Origin: Bradyrhizobium viridifuturi
GTDB taxonomy: Bacteria; Pseudomonadota; Alphaproteobacteria; Rhizobiales; Xanthobacteraceae
Direction: 5' to 3'
Assembly: GCF_001238275.1 (NCBI RefSeq)
Contig: NZ_LGTB01000032.1
Coordinates: 1 to 64,000 of the forward strand
DNA: 64,000 bases
Shown one piece after another: positions 26,130 to 34,470 of this stretch. The first letter of the stretch is position 1. Every line of letters begins with the position of its first letter. The notes below the pieces were generated by a model. That model did not search any database. It saw only the letters and a list, made by a program, of their open reading frames with translations, and was not told where the DNA came from. The position numbers and the translations under genes were made by a program.

Positions 26130-27344
26130 TCAGGAGGCCGACTCTTTCTCCGAGAAATGCATGCGCGAGCGGGCGAACTTCTTGACGCCCATCGGCTTGC
26201 CGAACAGGTAGCCCTGGACCTGATCGAAGTCCATCTCATGCGCGGCGAGAAAATCCGCGCGCGTCTCGACCCCCTGGGCCACGACCTGCGCGCCGGCATC
26301 GTGGGCGAGCTCGACGATACGCCGGCACACCGTCTGCTTCAGGCGCTGATCGGCGCAGCCGGTGACGTATTGATGATCGACCTTGAGCTGGACGAACGGA
26401 AAGTTCGGCAATCCGAGCAAGGACGGCCAGTTGGCGCCGACATTGTCGATCGAGATGCCGATATTGTGCAGGCGGACGCGCCTGGCGACCTCGATCGCAA
26501 GGTCGAGATGATCGACCACCTCGGTGCTGTCGATCTCGATCAGCAGGCCGGCGAAGGCCGCGTGGTCCGGAATCCGGTAACAGAGTTCGCGCACCGCATC
26601 ATCGTCGGCGAGAAACGAGATCGGCAGGTTGATCGAGAGATTGACCGGCCCGATCTGTTCGAGGAGATAACGCCAGTCCTCGATCGCGCGCTCGATCACG
26701 AACTCGGACAGCGCGTGAAAATGCGGATCGCTTTCGTCGGGGATGAAGTAGGCGGGTGGAACGACGCCCCACGCAGGATGGCGCATCCGGATCAGTGCCT
26801 CGGCTCCGCTCGGAACCAGCGTCCGGAGATGAATTTTCTGCTGATACCACAGCTCGAGCCAGCCGGCCTTCAACGCTTCGGGAACGTCCACCGCGGGGCT
26901 CGGTGCCGGCTCGAGCGGCAGCAATGACGCGAGACTGTCACGAAGGGTTCCGGCACTGAACGGCGTGGACAGGGCCGGCAGCATGGCGATGCCGTACTCA
27001 TCGCCGATCTGCCGGACCGCCTTGACGATGATCGAGTCCGGTTGCCCGATGACGAGGACCTTGCCGCGATAGTCCTTTCTCACCAAAGTCTCGAGAATTT
27101 TACTGACTTCGATGCCGTCCACGGACACGCCGAGCACCAGAAGATCGGGCCGTTCCGCGTCCAGCACGGTCTCGAGTTCCAGCGCCTGGCCGCATTCGCT
27201 GGTGATGAAGCCGAGGTCTTCCAGCGCCTCTGCAAGGAAGGTTCGAAGGTGCTTTTTGCTGTCCGCAATGCATGCGCGCGGGGTCAGCTTACGATGTCCG
27301 AACCATCCGGCTCGTGGTTGTGTGATGTGGCTGATGTGATTCAT
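26130..27344 (-). CDS. REC-EAL protein, both domains degenerate
   Basis: A 404-residue protein with an N-terminal receiver-like domain (about 22-140) and a C-terminal EAL domain (about 150-395) of the cyclic-di-GMP phosphodiesterase family. In the receiver the phosphoacceptor position reads L-L-V-L-G-V-S, with Gly instead of Asp. In the EAL domain the E-A-L-I-R motif, the Asn of I-N-L-P and the Lys of L-K-V-D remain, but the metal-binding Asp-Asp pair reads I-D-N-V-G and the catalytic-loop V-V-A-E-G-V-E-T reads V-V-A-Q-G-V-E-T. I infer that it cannot be phosphorylated normally and probably does not hydrolyse cyclic-di-GMP, but may bind it or partner proteins. No cognate kinase is adjacent. 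Confidence 0.85.
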   Translation of the reverse strand: MNHISHITQPRAGWFGHRKLTPRACIADSKKHLRTFLAEALEDLGFITSECGQALELETVLDAERPDLLVLGVSVDGIEVSKILETLVRKDYRGKVLVIGQPDSIIVKAVRQIGDEYGIAMLPALSTPFSAGTLRDSLASLLPLEPAPSPAVDVPEALKAGWLELWYQQKIHLRTLVPSGAEALIRMRHPAWGVVPPAYFIPDESDPHFHALSEFVIERAIEDWRYLLEQIGPVNLSINLPISFLADDDAVRELCYRIPDHAAFAGLLIEIDSTEVVDHLDLAIEVARRVRLHNIGISIDNVGANWPSLLGLPNFPFVQLKVDHQYVTGCADQRLKQTVCRRIVELAHDAGAQVVAQGVETRADFLAAHEMDFDQVQGYLFGKPMGVKKFARSRMHFSEKESAS

Positions 27345-27700
27345 GCCCCGCCTTGTCCGTAATTACCCCGGCTTGACTCGTACATCTAAGAACCCCGGCA
27401 ATCATGGAAATTTCTGGTTCATACATTGATTGGCTCGCTAACCTTAAAGGATTCAATTCGAATCAAATGATGCCGGAATCGGCGCATCTCGCCGCGGTTA
27501 CACGTGCAACAAATGCGTCATCTGACCTTCATGAGCGCGATTGCGCGCGACTTTGGACGCATGCAGAAACATCGCGCGAGTGTGTCATCGAGAGACGATG
27601 TTAATGACTGTGGTGCTGTGTCGATGCAGATGCGGAACTGCATCATTGTCGGACATCAGATCGCATCACGCGCGGTGATCCGCGGCGCGTCGCCGGCGAA
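27345..27700. other. Unexplained intergenic region with two small hairpins
   Basis: A gap of 356 bases, visibly richer in A and T over 27370-27480 than its surroundings, upstream of the REC-EAL gene and downstream of the broken MFS gene. Short frames here do not look coding. Two hairpins are visible: CATCG-AGAGA-CGATG at 27586-27600 and GATGCAG...CTGCATC at 27623-27644. It may hold the REC-EAL promoter and leader, or a small RNA; nothing decisive is seen. Confidence 0.4.
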
Positions 27701-28994
27701 TCAGGTCATCCATTTTTGTGACGTCAAAGTAGATGTGTGTGACGTCGCCGTTGCGGTGCGCAGCGTCTCCGGCATCAACGCGCAGAAGCCGATCAGCCCG
27801 GCACCAGCGACGGCGGCAAGGAAAAGAAATGCGGCGCTGTAGCCGGCGTGGACAATGATGAATCCGGCGACCGCCGTGCTCAGCGCGCCGCCGAGACCGG
27901 TTGCGGTGGCGATCGCGCCCTGGCTGATGTTGAAATGCCCGGTACCGTGCGTGAGATCGGCAACCACGAGCGGAAACAGCGCGCCGAAGATTCCGGCACC
28001 GATGCGTCGAGCAACTGCACCGACACCAGCCAGTACGGGTTGTCCGACAGCGGATAGAGCGCGCCGCGCACAGCCAGGACCGCGAGCGCGGTCGCGAAGA
28101 TCGGCTTGCGGCCCCAGACGTCGGCCTTGCGTCCGACCAGCATCGCAACCGGCACCATCACGATCTGCGCCGCAATGATGCAGACCGACATCAACGATGT
28201 GCCGAGGTTGCGATTGACCAAGGCGAGCTTCTGGCCGACCAGCGGCAGCATCGCGGCATTGGCGAAATGAAAGACCACGGTCGAGACCGCGAAAATCAGC
28301 AAGGGCTTGCAGGTCACCAGCACGCGAAAGCCGGATGGCCGGTCATGCCGCGCGCCATGCTCCTCCGCGCTATCGTCGAGCCCGCGGGCGACCTGATGGT
28401 CGATCGCAGCTGGCGGGATCGACAGCGTCGCGGCGATGCTCGCGAGTGCCATCGCCGCAAGCAGCCAGAACACGACGACCGGGCCGAACCAGTACGCCGT
28501 GCCGCCGGCGATCGCGGCGGCCACGGCGTTGCCGGCATGGTTGAACGCCTCGTTGCGGCCGGTGCGCGCCGCGAACGCCTTGGGACCGACAATGCCGAGC
28601 GTCACCGCGGCGATCGCCGGCGCGAACACCGAGCCGCTCGCCGCGGCAAGCGCCTGGGTGGCGGCGACCAGCGCAAAGTGGTCGAGCAGCGGCAGCAGCA
28701 GGCACGCGACGGTCACGGCAATGGCGGCTGATATCATCAGGCCGCGTTTGGCGCGGCTGCGATCGATCAGGGCGCGGCCGGCGTCTGGGCGACGATCCCG
28801 GCGATCGCCGCGATCGACATCACCGACCCGATCGAGGCCTCGTCCCACTTCCGTTCGGTCAGCAGGTAGATCGCAAGATACGGGCCGAGCCCGTCCCGCA
28901 CGTCGGCGAGGAAGAAGTTCAACGCATCAAGCGCGCGCGCAACGGTCGTCGTCCCGGACGGCTGCAAGTGATACCTCGCGGCGGGATTGCGCAT
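27701..28994 (-). pseudogene. MFS transporter, two one-base frameshifts
   Basis: Three frames in series make one major facilitator protein of about 430 residues. The N-terminal piece (28994 to about 28777) ends at G-I-V-A-Q-T-P-A, the middle piece resumes at A-L-I-D-R-S-R-A-K-R-G, and the last piece resumes at G-A-G-I-F-G-A-L-F-P-L near 28005. One added base at each junction (GCCGCGCC read as GCCGGCGCC; ATCGGTGCC read as ATCGGGTGCC) gives the uninterrupted protein. There are about 12 hydrophobic segments; the L-I-D-R-S-R-A-K-R loop between helices 2 and 3 is the MFS signature. Substrate unknown. Two independent deletions of the same kind favour sequence error over decay. Confidence 0.8.
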
Positions 28995-29135
28995 TTCAAC
29001 CCGCTCGCACGCGCCGAGTTCCCGGGTAGGTAAAGTGGTGCTGCCATCAGGGATTTTGGCCGCGCATGCGTCATTTGGATGGGTTGACCCGGCAGGGTTG
29101 TGCGGCCAATTTCCGGCCCGGCTTAGGGGAGAATA

Positions 29136-30089
29136 ATGCTCATGAATTCAAGGTTGATGGCTGCTGCGATCGTGGCGGCCAGCGTTTTGGCTGCGCCCGT
29201 CGCGCAAGCCGAGCAGTTCATTAATGTGCTCACCGGCGGCACTTCCGGCGTCTACTATCCGCTCGGCGTCGCGATCGGGAAGATCTACGGTGAAAAGATC
29301 TCCGGCGTGAAGACCCAGGTGCAGGCGACCAAGGCTTCGGTCGAGAACCTGGTGCTGCTGCAGCAGGGCCGCGGCGAGATCGCCTTCACGCTCGGCGATT
29401 CGCTGAAGGCGGCCTGGGAAGGCGACACCGAGGCCGGCTTCAAGACCAAGCTCGACAAGCTGCGCACGATCGGCGCGATCTATCCGAACTACATCCAGAT
29501 CGTCGCCACCGCCGAAAGCGGCATCAAGACGCTGGCCGACCTCAAGGGCAAGAGCCTGTCGGTCGGCGCGCCGAAATCCGGCACCGAGCTCAACTCGCGC
29601 GCGATCCTCTCGGCCGCCGGCATGAGCTACAAGGATCTCGGCAAGGTCGAGTATCTGCCGTTCGCCGAATCGGTCGACCTGATGAAGAACCGCCAGCTCA
29701 ACGCCACGCTGCAATCCGCCGGCCTCGGCGTCGCCTCGCTGAAGGACCTCTCGACCTCGAGTGAGATCACGGTGGTCGCCGTGCCGAAGGAGACCGTCGA
29801 CAAGATCGGTTCGCCCTTCGTCTCCGTGATCATTCCGGCCAACACCTATACCGGCCAGGACAAGGACGTGCCGACCGCTGCGGTCGTGAACTACCTCGTC
29901 ACCTCGAGCGCGGTGTCGGACGATCTGGCCTATCAGATGACCAAGCTGGTCTACGAATCACTGCCGGAACTCGCCAATGCCCACGCCGCGGGCAAGGAGA
30001 TCAAGCTCGAGGCCGCCGCGACCGGCAGCCCGGTGCCGCTGCATCCCGGCGCGATCCGCTATTACAAGGAAAAGGGCCTGATCAAGTAA
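29136..30089 (+). CDS. TAXI family TRAP transporter solute-binding protein
   Basis: A 317-residue periplasmic protein with a signal peptide (A-A-A-I-V-A-A-S-V-L-A-A-P-V-A-Q-A, cleavage before E-Q-F). The TAXI hallmark G-G-T-S-G-V-Y-Y-P-L-G follows at once, with S-V-G-A-P-K-S-G-T-E in the middle. It would capture a small organic anion and hand it to the fused membrane subunit encoded downstream. ATGs at 29136 and 29142 are both possible starts. A hairpin follows at 30109-30135, which may lower expression of the membrane subunit relative to the binding protein, a common arrangement. Confidence 0.93.
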   Translation: MLMNSRLMAAAIVAASVLAAPVAQAEQFINVLTGGTSGVYYPLGVAIGKIYGEKISGVKTQVQATKASVENLVLLQQGRGEIAFTLGDSLKAAWEGDTEAGFKTKLDKLRTIGAIYPNYIQIVATAESGIKTLADLKGKSLSVGAPKSGTELNSRAILSAAGMSYKDLGKVEYLPFAESVDLMKNRQLNATLQSAGLGVASLKDLSTSSEITVVAVPKETVDKIGSPFVSVIIPANTYTGQDKDVPTAAVVNYLVTSSAVSDDLAYQMTKLVYESLPELANAHAAGKEIKLEAAATGSPVPLHPGAIRYYKEKGLIK

Positions 30090-30108
30090 GGCCGGTTACT
30101 TCGAGCGT

Positions 30109-30135
30109 GCATGGCCGGGCTGGACCCGGCCATGC
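30109..30135 (+). terminator. Intercistronic hairpin in the TRAP operon
   Basis: GCATGGCCGGG pairs perfectly with CCCGGCCATGC around a 5-base loop, followed by ATCTTTCC. A second hairpin, ATGCGCGGG with CCCGCGCAT, follows at 30166-30188. They could attenuate read-through or protect the upstream mRNA; the sequence also resembles dispersed repeats. Confidence 0.55.
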
Positions 30136-30240
30136 ATCTTTCCAAAGACGTTGATATTTCGATGGATGCGCGGGTCGGGCCCGCGCATGACGTGCGGTGG
30201 GGCGCTATAAACCTCGCGGGCACGGCGGGGGACTGATTCA

Positions 30241-32349
30241 ATGCAGCAGCAGGCTGAGGGCGTTGAGCCGATCAAGGTCGAATTCGACAATTTCGAGCAT
30301 GGCTTTCCGGAAGGATTTGGCCCGGGCGCCTGGGGGCATCTGGCTTACGCCATCGGCCTCGCCTTTGCGGTGTTCCAGCTCTATGTCGCGGCCTTCAACT
30401 ACCTGCCGAGTCAGGTGGTGCGCGGCGTCCATGTCGGCTTCCTGATTCTCCTGACCTTCGGCCTGATCGGCAATTTCACCGCCAAGACCGATTTCGGCCG
30501 CGCGGTGAGCTGGATCGTCGGCGCGGCCGGTTTCCTCTGCGGGCTCTATCAGTGGATCTTCTATGCCGACCTTATTGCCCGCGACGGCGATCCGACCAAC
30601 ATGGACCTCGCGGTCGGCACGCTGCTCGCGGTCCTGATCTTCGAGGGCACGCGGCGGCTGATGGGGGCAGCGCTGCCGCTGATGTGCGGCGCCTGTCTGC
30701 TGTACTGGTTCTTCGGGCAGTATCTGCCGTCGCCGTTCAATCATCGCGGCTATGACTACGACCAGATCGTCACCCATCTCTCGTTCGGCACCGAAGGCTT
30801 CTACGGCGTGCCGATCTACGTCTCGGCGACCTACATCTTCCTGTTCATCCTGTTCGGCTCGTTCCTGGAACGCGCCGGCATGATCCAGCTGTTCACCGAC
30901 GTCTCGCTCGGCCTGTTCGGCCGCACCCGCGGCGGCCCGGCCAAGGTCGCGGTGTTCGCCTCCGGCATGATGGGCACGATCTCGGGCTCCGGGGTCGCCA
31001 ACGTCGTCACCGTCGGCCAGTTCACGATTCCCTTGATGATCAAGTTCGGCTACCGCCGCGCGTTCGCCGCCGGCGTCGAGGCCACCGCCTCGATGGGCGG
31101 CCAGATCATGCCGCCGGTGATGGGCGCAGTCGCCTTCATCATGGCGGAGACGCTCGGCGTGCCCTATTCGGAGATCGTCAAAGCCGCGGTGATCCCGGCG
31201 ATCCTGTATTTCGCCTCGGCGTTCTGGATGGTGCATCTGGAGGCCGGCAAGCATGGCCTCGTCGGCATGAAGCGCTCGGAGATCCCGAGCGCGTGGAAGG
31301 CGCTGGTGGCGCGCTGGTACCTGGTGTTGCCGCTCGCGGCACTGGTCTACATGCTGTTCGAAGGCTTCACGCCGCTCTATGCCGGCAGCATGGGGCTGGC
31401 GCTGACGGTTGCGCTGATCCTCGGCGCCAGCATCACGCTCGGCCTCTCCAACACCGTTGTGCGATACATCTTCTGGATCGGCCTTGCGCTGGTGGTTGCC
31501 GCGGTGTCGCGCCACGGGCTCGAGATCGTCCCGGTCATCAGCATTGTCGCCGGGCTGATCGTGATCGCCGCGATCACGCGCGGCGGCCGCGCCACGCTCA
31601 GGGCCTGCCGTGACTCGCTAGCCGACAGCGCCAAGTCGGCACTGACCGTCGGCATGGCCTGCGCCATCGTCGGCACCATCATCGGCATGATGACCCAGAC
31701 CGGCGTCGGCACCATCTTCGGCAGCTGGATCATCGGGCTCGGCGCCAAGAGCCTGTTCCTGGCGCTGATCATGACCATGCTGCTGTCGATCCTGCTCGGC
31801 ACCGGCATCCCGACGATCCCGACCTACATCATCACAGCGGCGCTGGCGGCGCCGGCGCTCGCCAAGCTCGGCGTGCCGCTGATCGCAAGCCACATGTTCG
31901 CGTTCTACTACGGCATCATGGCCGACCTCTCGCCACCGGTGGCGCTCGCCGCACTGGCGGCGGCGCCGATCGCCAAGGAGAATCCGGACAAGATCGGCTG
32001 GGAGGCGATGCGGATCGCGCTCGCCGGCTACGTCATTCCCTTCATCTTCGTCTATTCGCCGGCGCTGATGTTGCAGGGCGGGGACCCGATGGCCGCCCAG
32101 CTCGGCTTCTACGGCGCGGTGGCGCTGGCGACCTTCAAGGCGCTGGTAGCGATCGCGCTGTTCGGCATCGTCGCGATCGGCTTCCTGTTCACCCGGCTGA
32201 CCCTGATCGAGATCGCGGTCGCGTTCGGGGCCGCGCTCTGCCTGCTCGGCGATTTCCGCTTCTCGGACACCGCGGGCTTCACGCTCGCTGCCGCGGTCGT
32301 GCTGTGGCAATGGCGGCAGCGCCCGCGCGATGCGGTGGCGGCGGCTTGA
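30241..32349 (+). CDS. TRAP transporter permease, fused 4TM/12TM subunits
   Basis: A 702-residue inner-membrane protein combining the small (DctQ-like) and large (DctM-like) subunits, as is normal for TAXI-TRAP systems. The N-terminal four helices lie in about 30-160. The large part starts with F-F-x-P-I-Y-V-S-A-T-Y-I-F-L-F-I-L-F-G-S-F-L and contains the conserved G-M-M-G-T-I-S-G-S-G-V-A-N-V-V-T and G-T-G-I-P-T-I-P-T-Y-I blocks. Transport would be driven by a sodium or proton gradient. It follows the binding protein by 151 bases and overlaps or abuts the DUF1850 gene. Confidence 0.93.
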   Translation: MQQQAEGVEPIKVEFDNFEHGFPEGFGPGAWGHLAYAIGLAFAVFQLYVAAFNYLPSQVVRGVHVGFLILLTFGLIGNFTAKTDFGRAVSWIVGAAGFLCGLYQWIFYADLIARDGDPTNMDLAVGTLLAVLIFEGTRRLMGAALPLMCGACLLYWFFGQYLPSPFNHRGYDYDQIVTHLSFGTEGFYGVPIYVSATYIFLFILFGSFLERAGMIQLFTDVSLGLFGRTRGGPAKVAVFASGMMGTISGSGVANVVTVGQFTIPLMIKFGYRRAFAAGVEATASMGGQIMPPVMGAVAFIMAETLGVPYSEIVKAAVIPAILYFASAFWMVHLEAGKHGLVGMKRSEIPSAWKALVARWYLVLPLAALVYMLFEGFTPLYAGSMGLALTVALILGASITLGLSNTVVRYIFWIGLALVVAAVSRHGLEIVPVISIVAGLIVIAAITRGGRATLRACRDSLADSAKSALTVGMACAIVGTIIGMMTQTGVGTIFGSWIIGLGAKSLFLALIMTMLLSILLGTGIPTIPTYIITAALAAPALAKLGVPLIASHMFAFYYGIMADLSPPVALAALAAAPIAKENPDKIGWEAMRIALAGYVIPFIFVYSPALMLQGGDPMAAQLGFYGAVALATFKALVAIALFGIVAIGFLFTRLTLIEIAVAFGAALCLLGDFRFSDTAGFTLAAAVVLWQWRQRPRDAVAAA

Positions 32350-32723
32350 GCCTCTGCCTCGCCTCCGCTGGAGTCGTGAAGGCGCTGTCGATCGCGGCCT
32401 TCACGCTGGCCTGGACGCATTCGATCGAGAAGACCGCCTGGCAGGAAAACTGGCTGGTCACGCCGGCCGGGCTTTCGCTGCAACAGGCGCGCATCAAGGG
32501 CACCGGCGCCGGCATGGAGCCGCCGCCGGAGGCGAAGCTCATCGGCGGCTGGTTTCAATGGTCGCCGCCGCCCTTGCCGAGGGCGAAGGTCGTGCTCGGC
32601 AATTCCGGCGCGGCGGGCGAATGGCATCTGTGCCATGCGGGACGCTGCCAGACGCTATCGGAGATTTTCGAGCATCCGATCGGTGCTAATGTCACCACGA
32701 TGAGTGTGTGTCGCGATCCGTAG
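32346..32723 (+). CDS. DUF1850 domain protein, TRAP accessory
   Basis: A protein of about 125 residues with one N-terminal hydrophobic segment (V-K-A-L-S-I-A-A-F-T-L-A) and a conserved W-x-H-S-I-E-K-x-x-W-x-E-x-W core ending in A-G-E-W-H-L-C-H-A-G-R-C, which is the DUF1850 pattern. DUF1850 genes regularly accompany TAXI-TRAP genes, but their function is not known. The TTG at 32346 overlaps the permease stop; a GTG at 32376, preceded by GGAG, is an alternative start. Confidence 0.8.
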   Translation: MSLCLASAGVVKALSIAAFTLAWTHSIEKTAWQENWLVTPAGLSLQQARIKGTGAGMEPPPEAKLIGGWFQWSPPPLPRAKVVLGNSGAAGEWHLCHAGRCQTLSEIFEHPIGANVTTMSVCRDP

Positions 32724-32789
32724 CCCGGTGAAACGTCAGCGCAATCCGGGAGCACCGCCCCGGAATTCGCTCCGCTCCGTCCGGGCTAC
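32720..32789. repeat. Intergenic inverted repeat, GTAGCCCGG family
   Basis: GTAGCCCGG (32720-32728) and its exact reverse complement (32781-32789) bracket 52 bases that include CAATCCGGG and CCCCGGAATTC. It overlaps the last codon of the DUF1850 gene and lies just before the broken SDR gene. Units of this type are widespread in Bradyrhizobium genomes. Confidence 0.65.
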
Positions 32790-32816
32790 AATGACAACAA
32801 CAAGGGAGAAAGACCG

Positions 32817-33622
32817 ATGGATCGGCTCAAGGGCAAGGTTGCGATGGTGGTCGGCGCGGGCTCGATCGGGCCGGGCTGGGGCAATGGCAAGGCGACCGCC
32901 GTCACCTTCGCGCGCGAGGGCGCCAGCGTGTTCTGCGTCGATCGCAACGGCGCGGCGGCTGAGGAGACGGTCAAGATCATCACCGAGGAGGGCGGCAAGG
33001 CCGTCGCATTCACCGCCGATGTCTCGCGCGCCGGCGAGGTCGAGGCGATGGTTGCGGCCTGCCTGAAGGCCTATGGCCGCATCGACGTGCTCGACAACAA
33101 TGTCGGCATTGCCGAGGTCGGCAGCGTGGTCGAGGTGGCGGAAGCCGAGTGGGATCGCGTGTTCGCGGTCAATTTGAAGAGCGCCTATCTGTCGATGAAG
33201 CACGTCATTCCGCTCATGATCAAGCAGGGCGGCGGCTCGATCATCAACATCTCCTCGATCGCCTCGATCCGCCATGTCGGCATTTCCTATGTCAGCTACA
33301 ATGCCAGCAAGGCGGCGATGAACCAGATGACGCGCTCGACCGCGGTCGAGTTCGCCTCCAAGCATGTCCGCGTCAATGCGATCCTGCCCGGCTGATGAAG
33401 ACGCCGATGGTCGCGCATTCGGCCGGGCTCGCGCAGAGCTACGCCAAGGGCGATGTCGAGGCGATGTGGCGCGCCCGCGACGCACAGGTGCCGATGGGGC
33501 ACATGGGCGACGCCTGGGACGTCGCCAATGCGGCGTTGTTCCTCGCCTCGGACGAATCGAAATATGTCACCGGCATCGAGCTCGTGGTCGACGGCGGCAT
33601 CACCTCCAAGTCGGGTGCGTGA
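32817..33622 (+). pseudogene. SDR family oxidoreductase, one-base frameshift
   Basis: The first 192 residues form a short-chain dehydrogenase with V-V-G-A-G-S-I-G-P-G-W-G-N-G at the cofactor site, D-N-N-V-G, a catalytic Tyr-Lys pair (Y-V-S-Y-N-A-S-K) and the end R-V-N-A-I-L-P-G, where a stop appears at 33393. The next frame continues exactly with L-M-K-T-P-M-V-A and runs to V-V-D-G-G-I-T-S-K-S-G-A. Adding one C near 33392 (GGCTGATG read as GGCCTGATG) restores about 268 residues. The downstream half is fully conserved in style, so a sequencing deletion is the simplest explanation. Substrate unknown. Confidence 0.85.
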
Positions 33623-33628
33623 GCGGCA

Positions 33629-34399
33629 CTATTGCGCGAGGGCCAGGGTGCTTCCGGCCAGCGAATGCCACGCCGCCGAGGTGCTGATCGGCCAGTTCAA
33701 CAGCTTCACGGCGATCAGCGCCAGCCCGCCGCAGATGTAGACCGGGTGCGGACGGCCGCGGGTGCGCCAGTCGAACACGATCGCGACGACCAGCAGCAGA
33801 TAGGCGACGAACGCGGGCGCAATCGTGACCGGCACCGGAGGCGGGCCGACAGCTCCGGGCGGGGCGAGAAAGGTCAGGAACCAGCGCGCCACCGCGGCAT
33901 CGAGGATCGAAATCGACGCAAGCAGCATCAGCCGCTTGTGCGTTTCGCGGTCGCGCAGGTAGACGATCGCAAGCGCGAACACGACAGCAAAGAACAGGAT
34001 GCCGCTGAGCGGAACGATCGCAAACGCAAGGCCTTCATTGATCTGTCCGATCGCCGCCGAACGCTTCATGACGCTGATCGAGGCCACGATGCCCATCATC
34101 GTCATTGCGGTCGCCAGCGATATGCCGATCATCCCGACGCTGCGATGCCGTACGATCCGTCCCGAAGCGGCAAGCCAGCTCTGAAACACGAAATAGAGCG
34201 TCCAGGCGAAGAACAGCAGCCCATGCAGATGCACGACGGGAGGCGTCGACAGCGAGCCTTTCGCCATCGGCATCCAATAGGTCGGGGCAAAGCCGAGGAA
34301 GGCGACCGCCATGCACGACAGCGCCATGTAGAAGTAGAAGAACCGTGCCTCGACTTTCGCCGAAGTGCGGGGTGAATTGCGATCAAGGAGGATTGTCAT
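33629..34399 (-). CDS. Hypothetical seven-helix membrane protein
   Basis: A 256-residue protein with about seven hydrophobic segments. Several His lie at helix ends (V-V-H-L-H-G-L-L-F-F-A-W, I-V-R-H-R-S-V-G, E-T-H-K-R-L), a pattern reminiscent of haem-binding or DUF2306-like membrane proteins, but no family can be assigned with confidence. The last helices are followed by a soluble tail of about 20 residues. It is convergent with the broken SDR gene, only 6 bases apart, and lies downstream of the antiporter gene in the same direction. Confidence 0.7.
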   Translation of the reverse strand: MTILLDRNSPRTSAKVEARFFYFYMALSCMAVAFLGFAPTYWMPMAKGSLSTPPVVHLHGLLFFAWTLYFVFQSWLAASGRIVRHRSVGMIGISLATAMTMMGIVASISVMKRSAAIGQINEGLAFAIVPLSGILFFAVVFALAIVYLRDRETHKRLMLLASISILDAAVARWFLTFLAPPGAVGPPPVPVTIAPAFVAYLLLVVAIVFDWRTRGRPHPVYICGGLALIAVKLLNWPISTSAAWHSLAGSTLALAQ

Positions 34400-34470
34400 G
34401 ATGTTGGGTCTGACAAACCCCGTGATGGTTCAAATTATCTCAACTCGCGATCTATGCCCGCTGTCATGCG

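Noticed and set aside
27404..27604. A 66-residue frame in the AT-richer gap
   Set aside because: No ribosome-binding site, no signal or domain, and the codon pattern does not resemble neighbouring genes.
30238..31515. A 425-residue frame antisense to the TRAP permease
   Set aside because: The permease motifs are on the other strand; the frame is His/Asp/Arg-rich shadow sequence.
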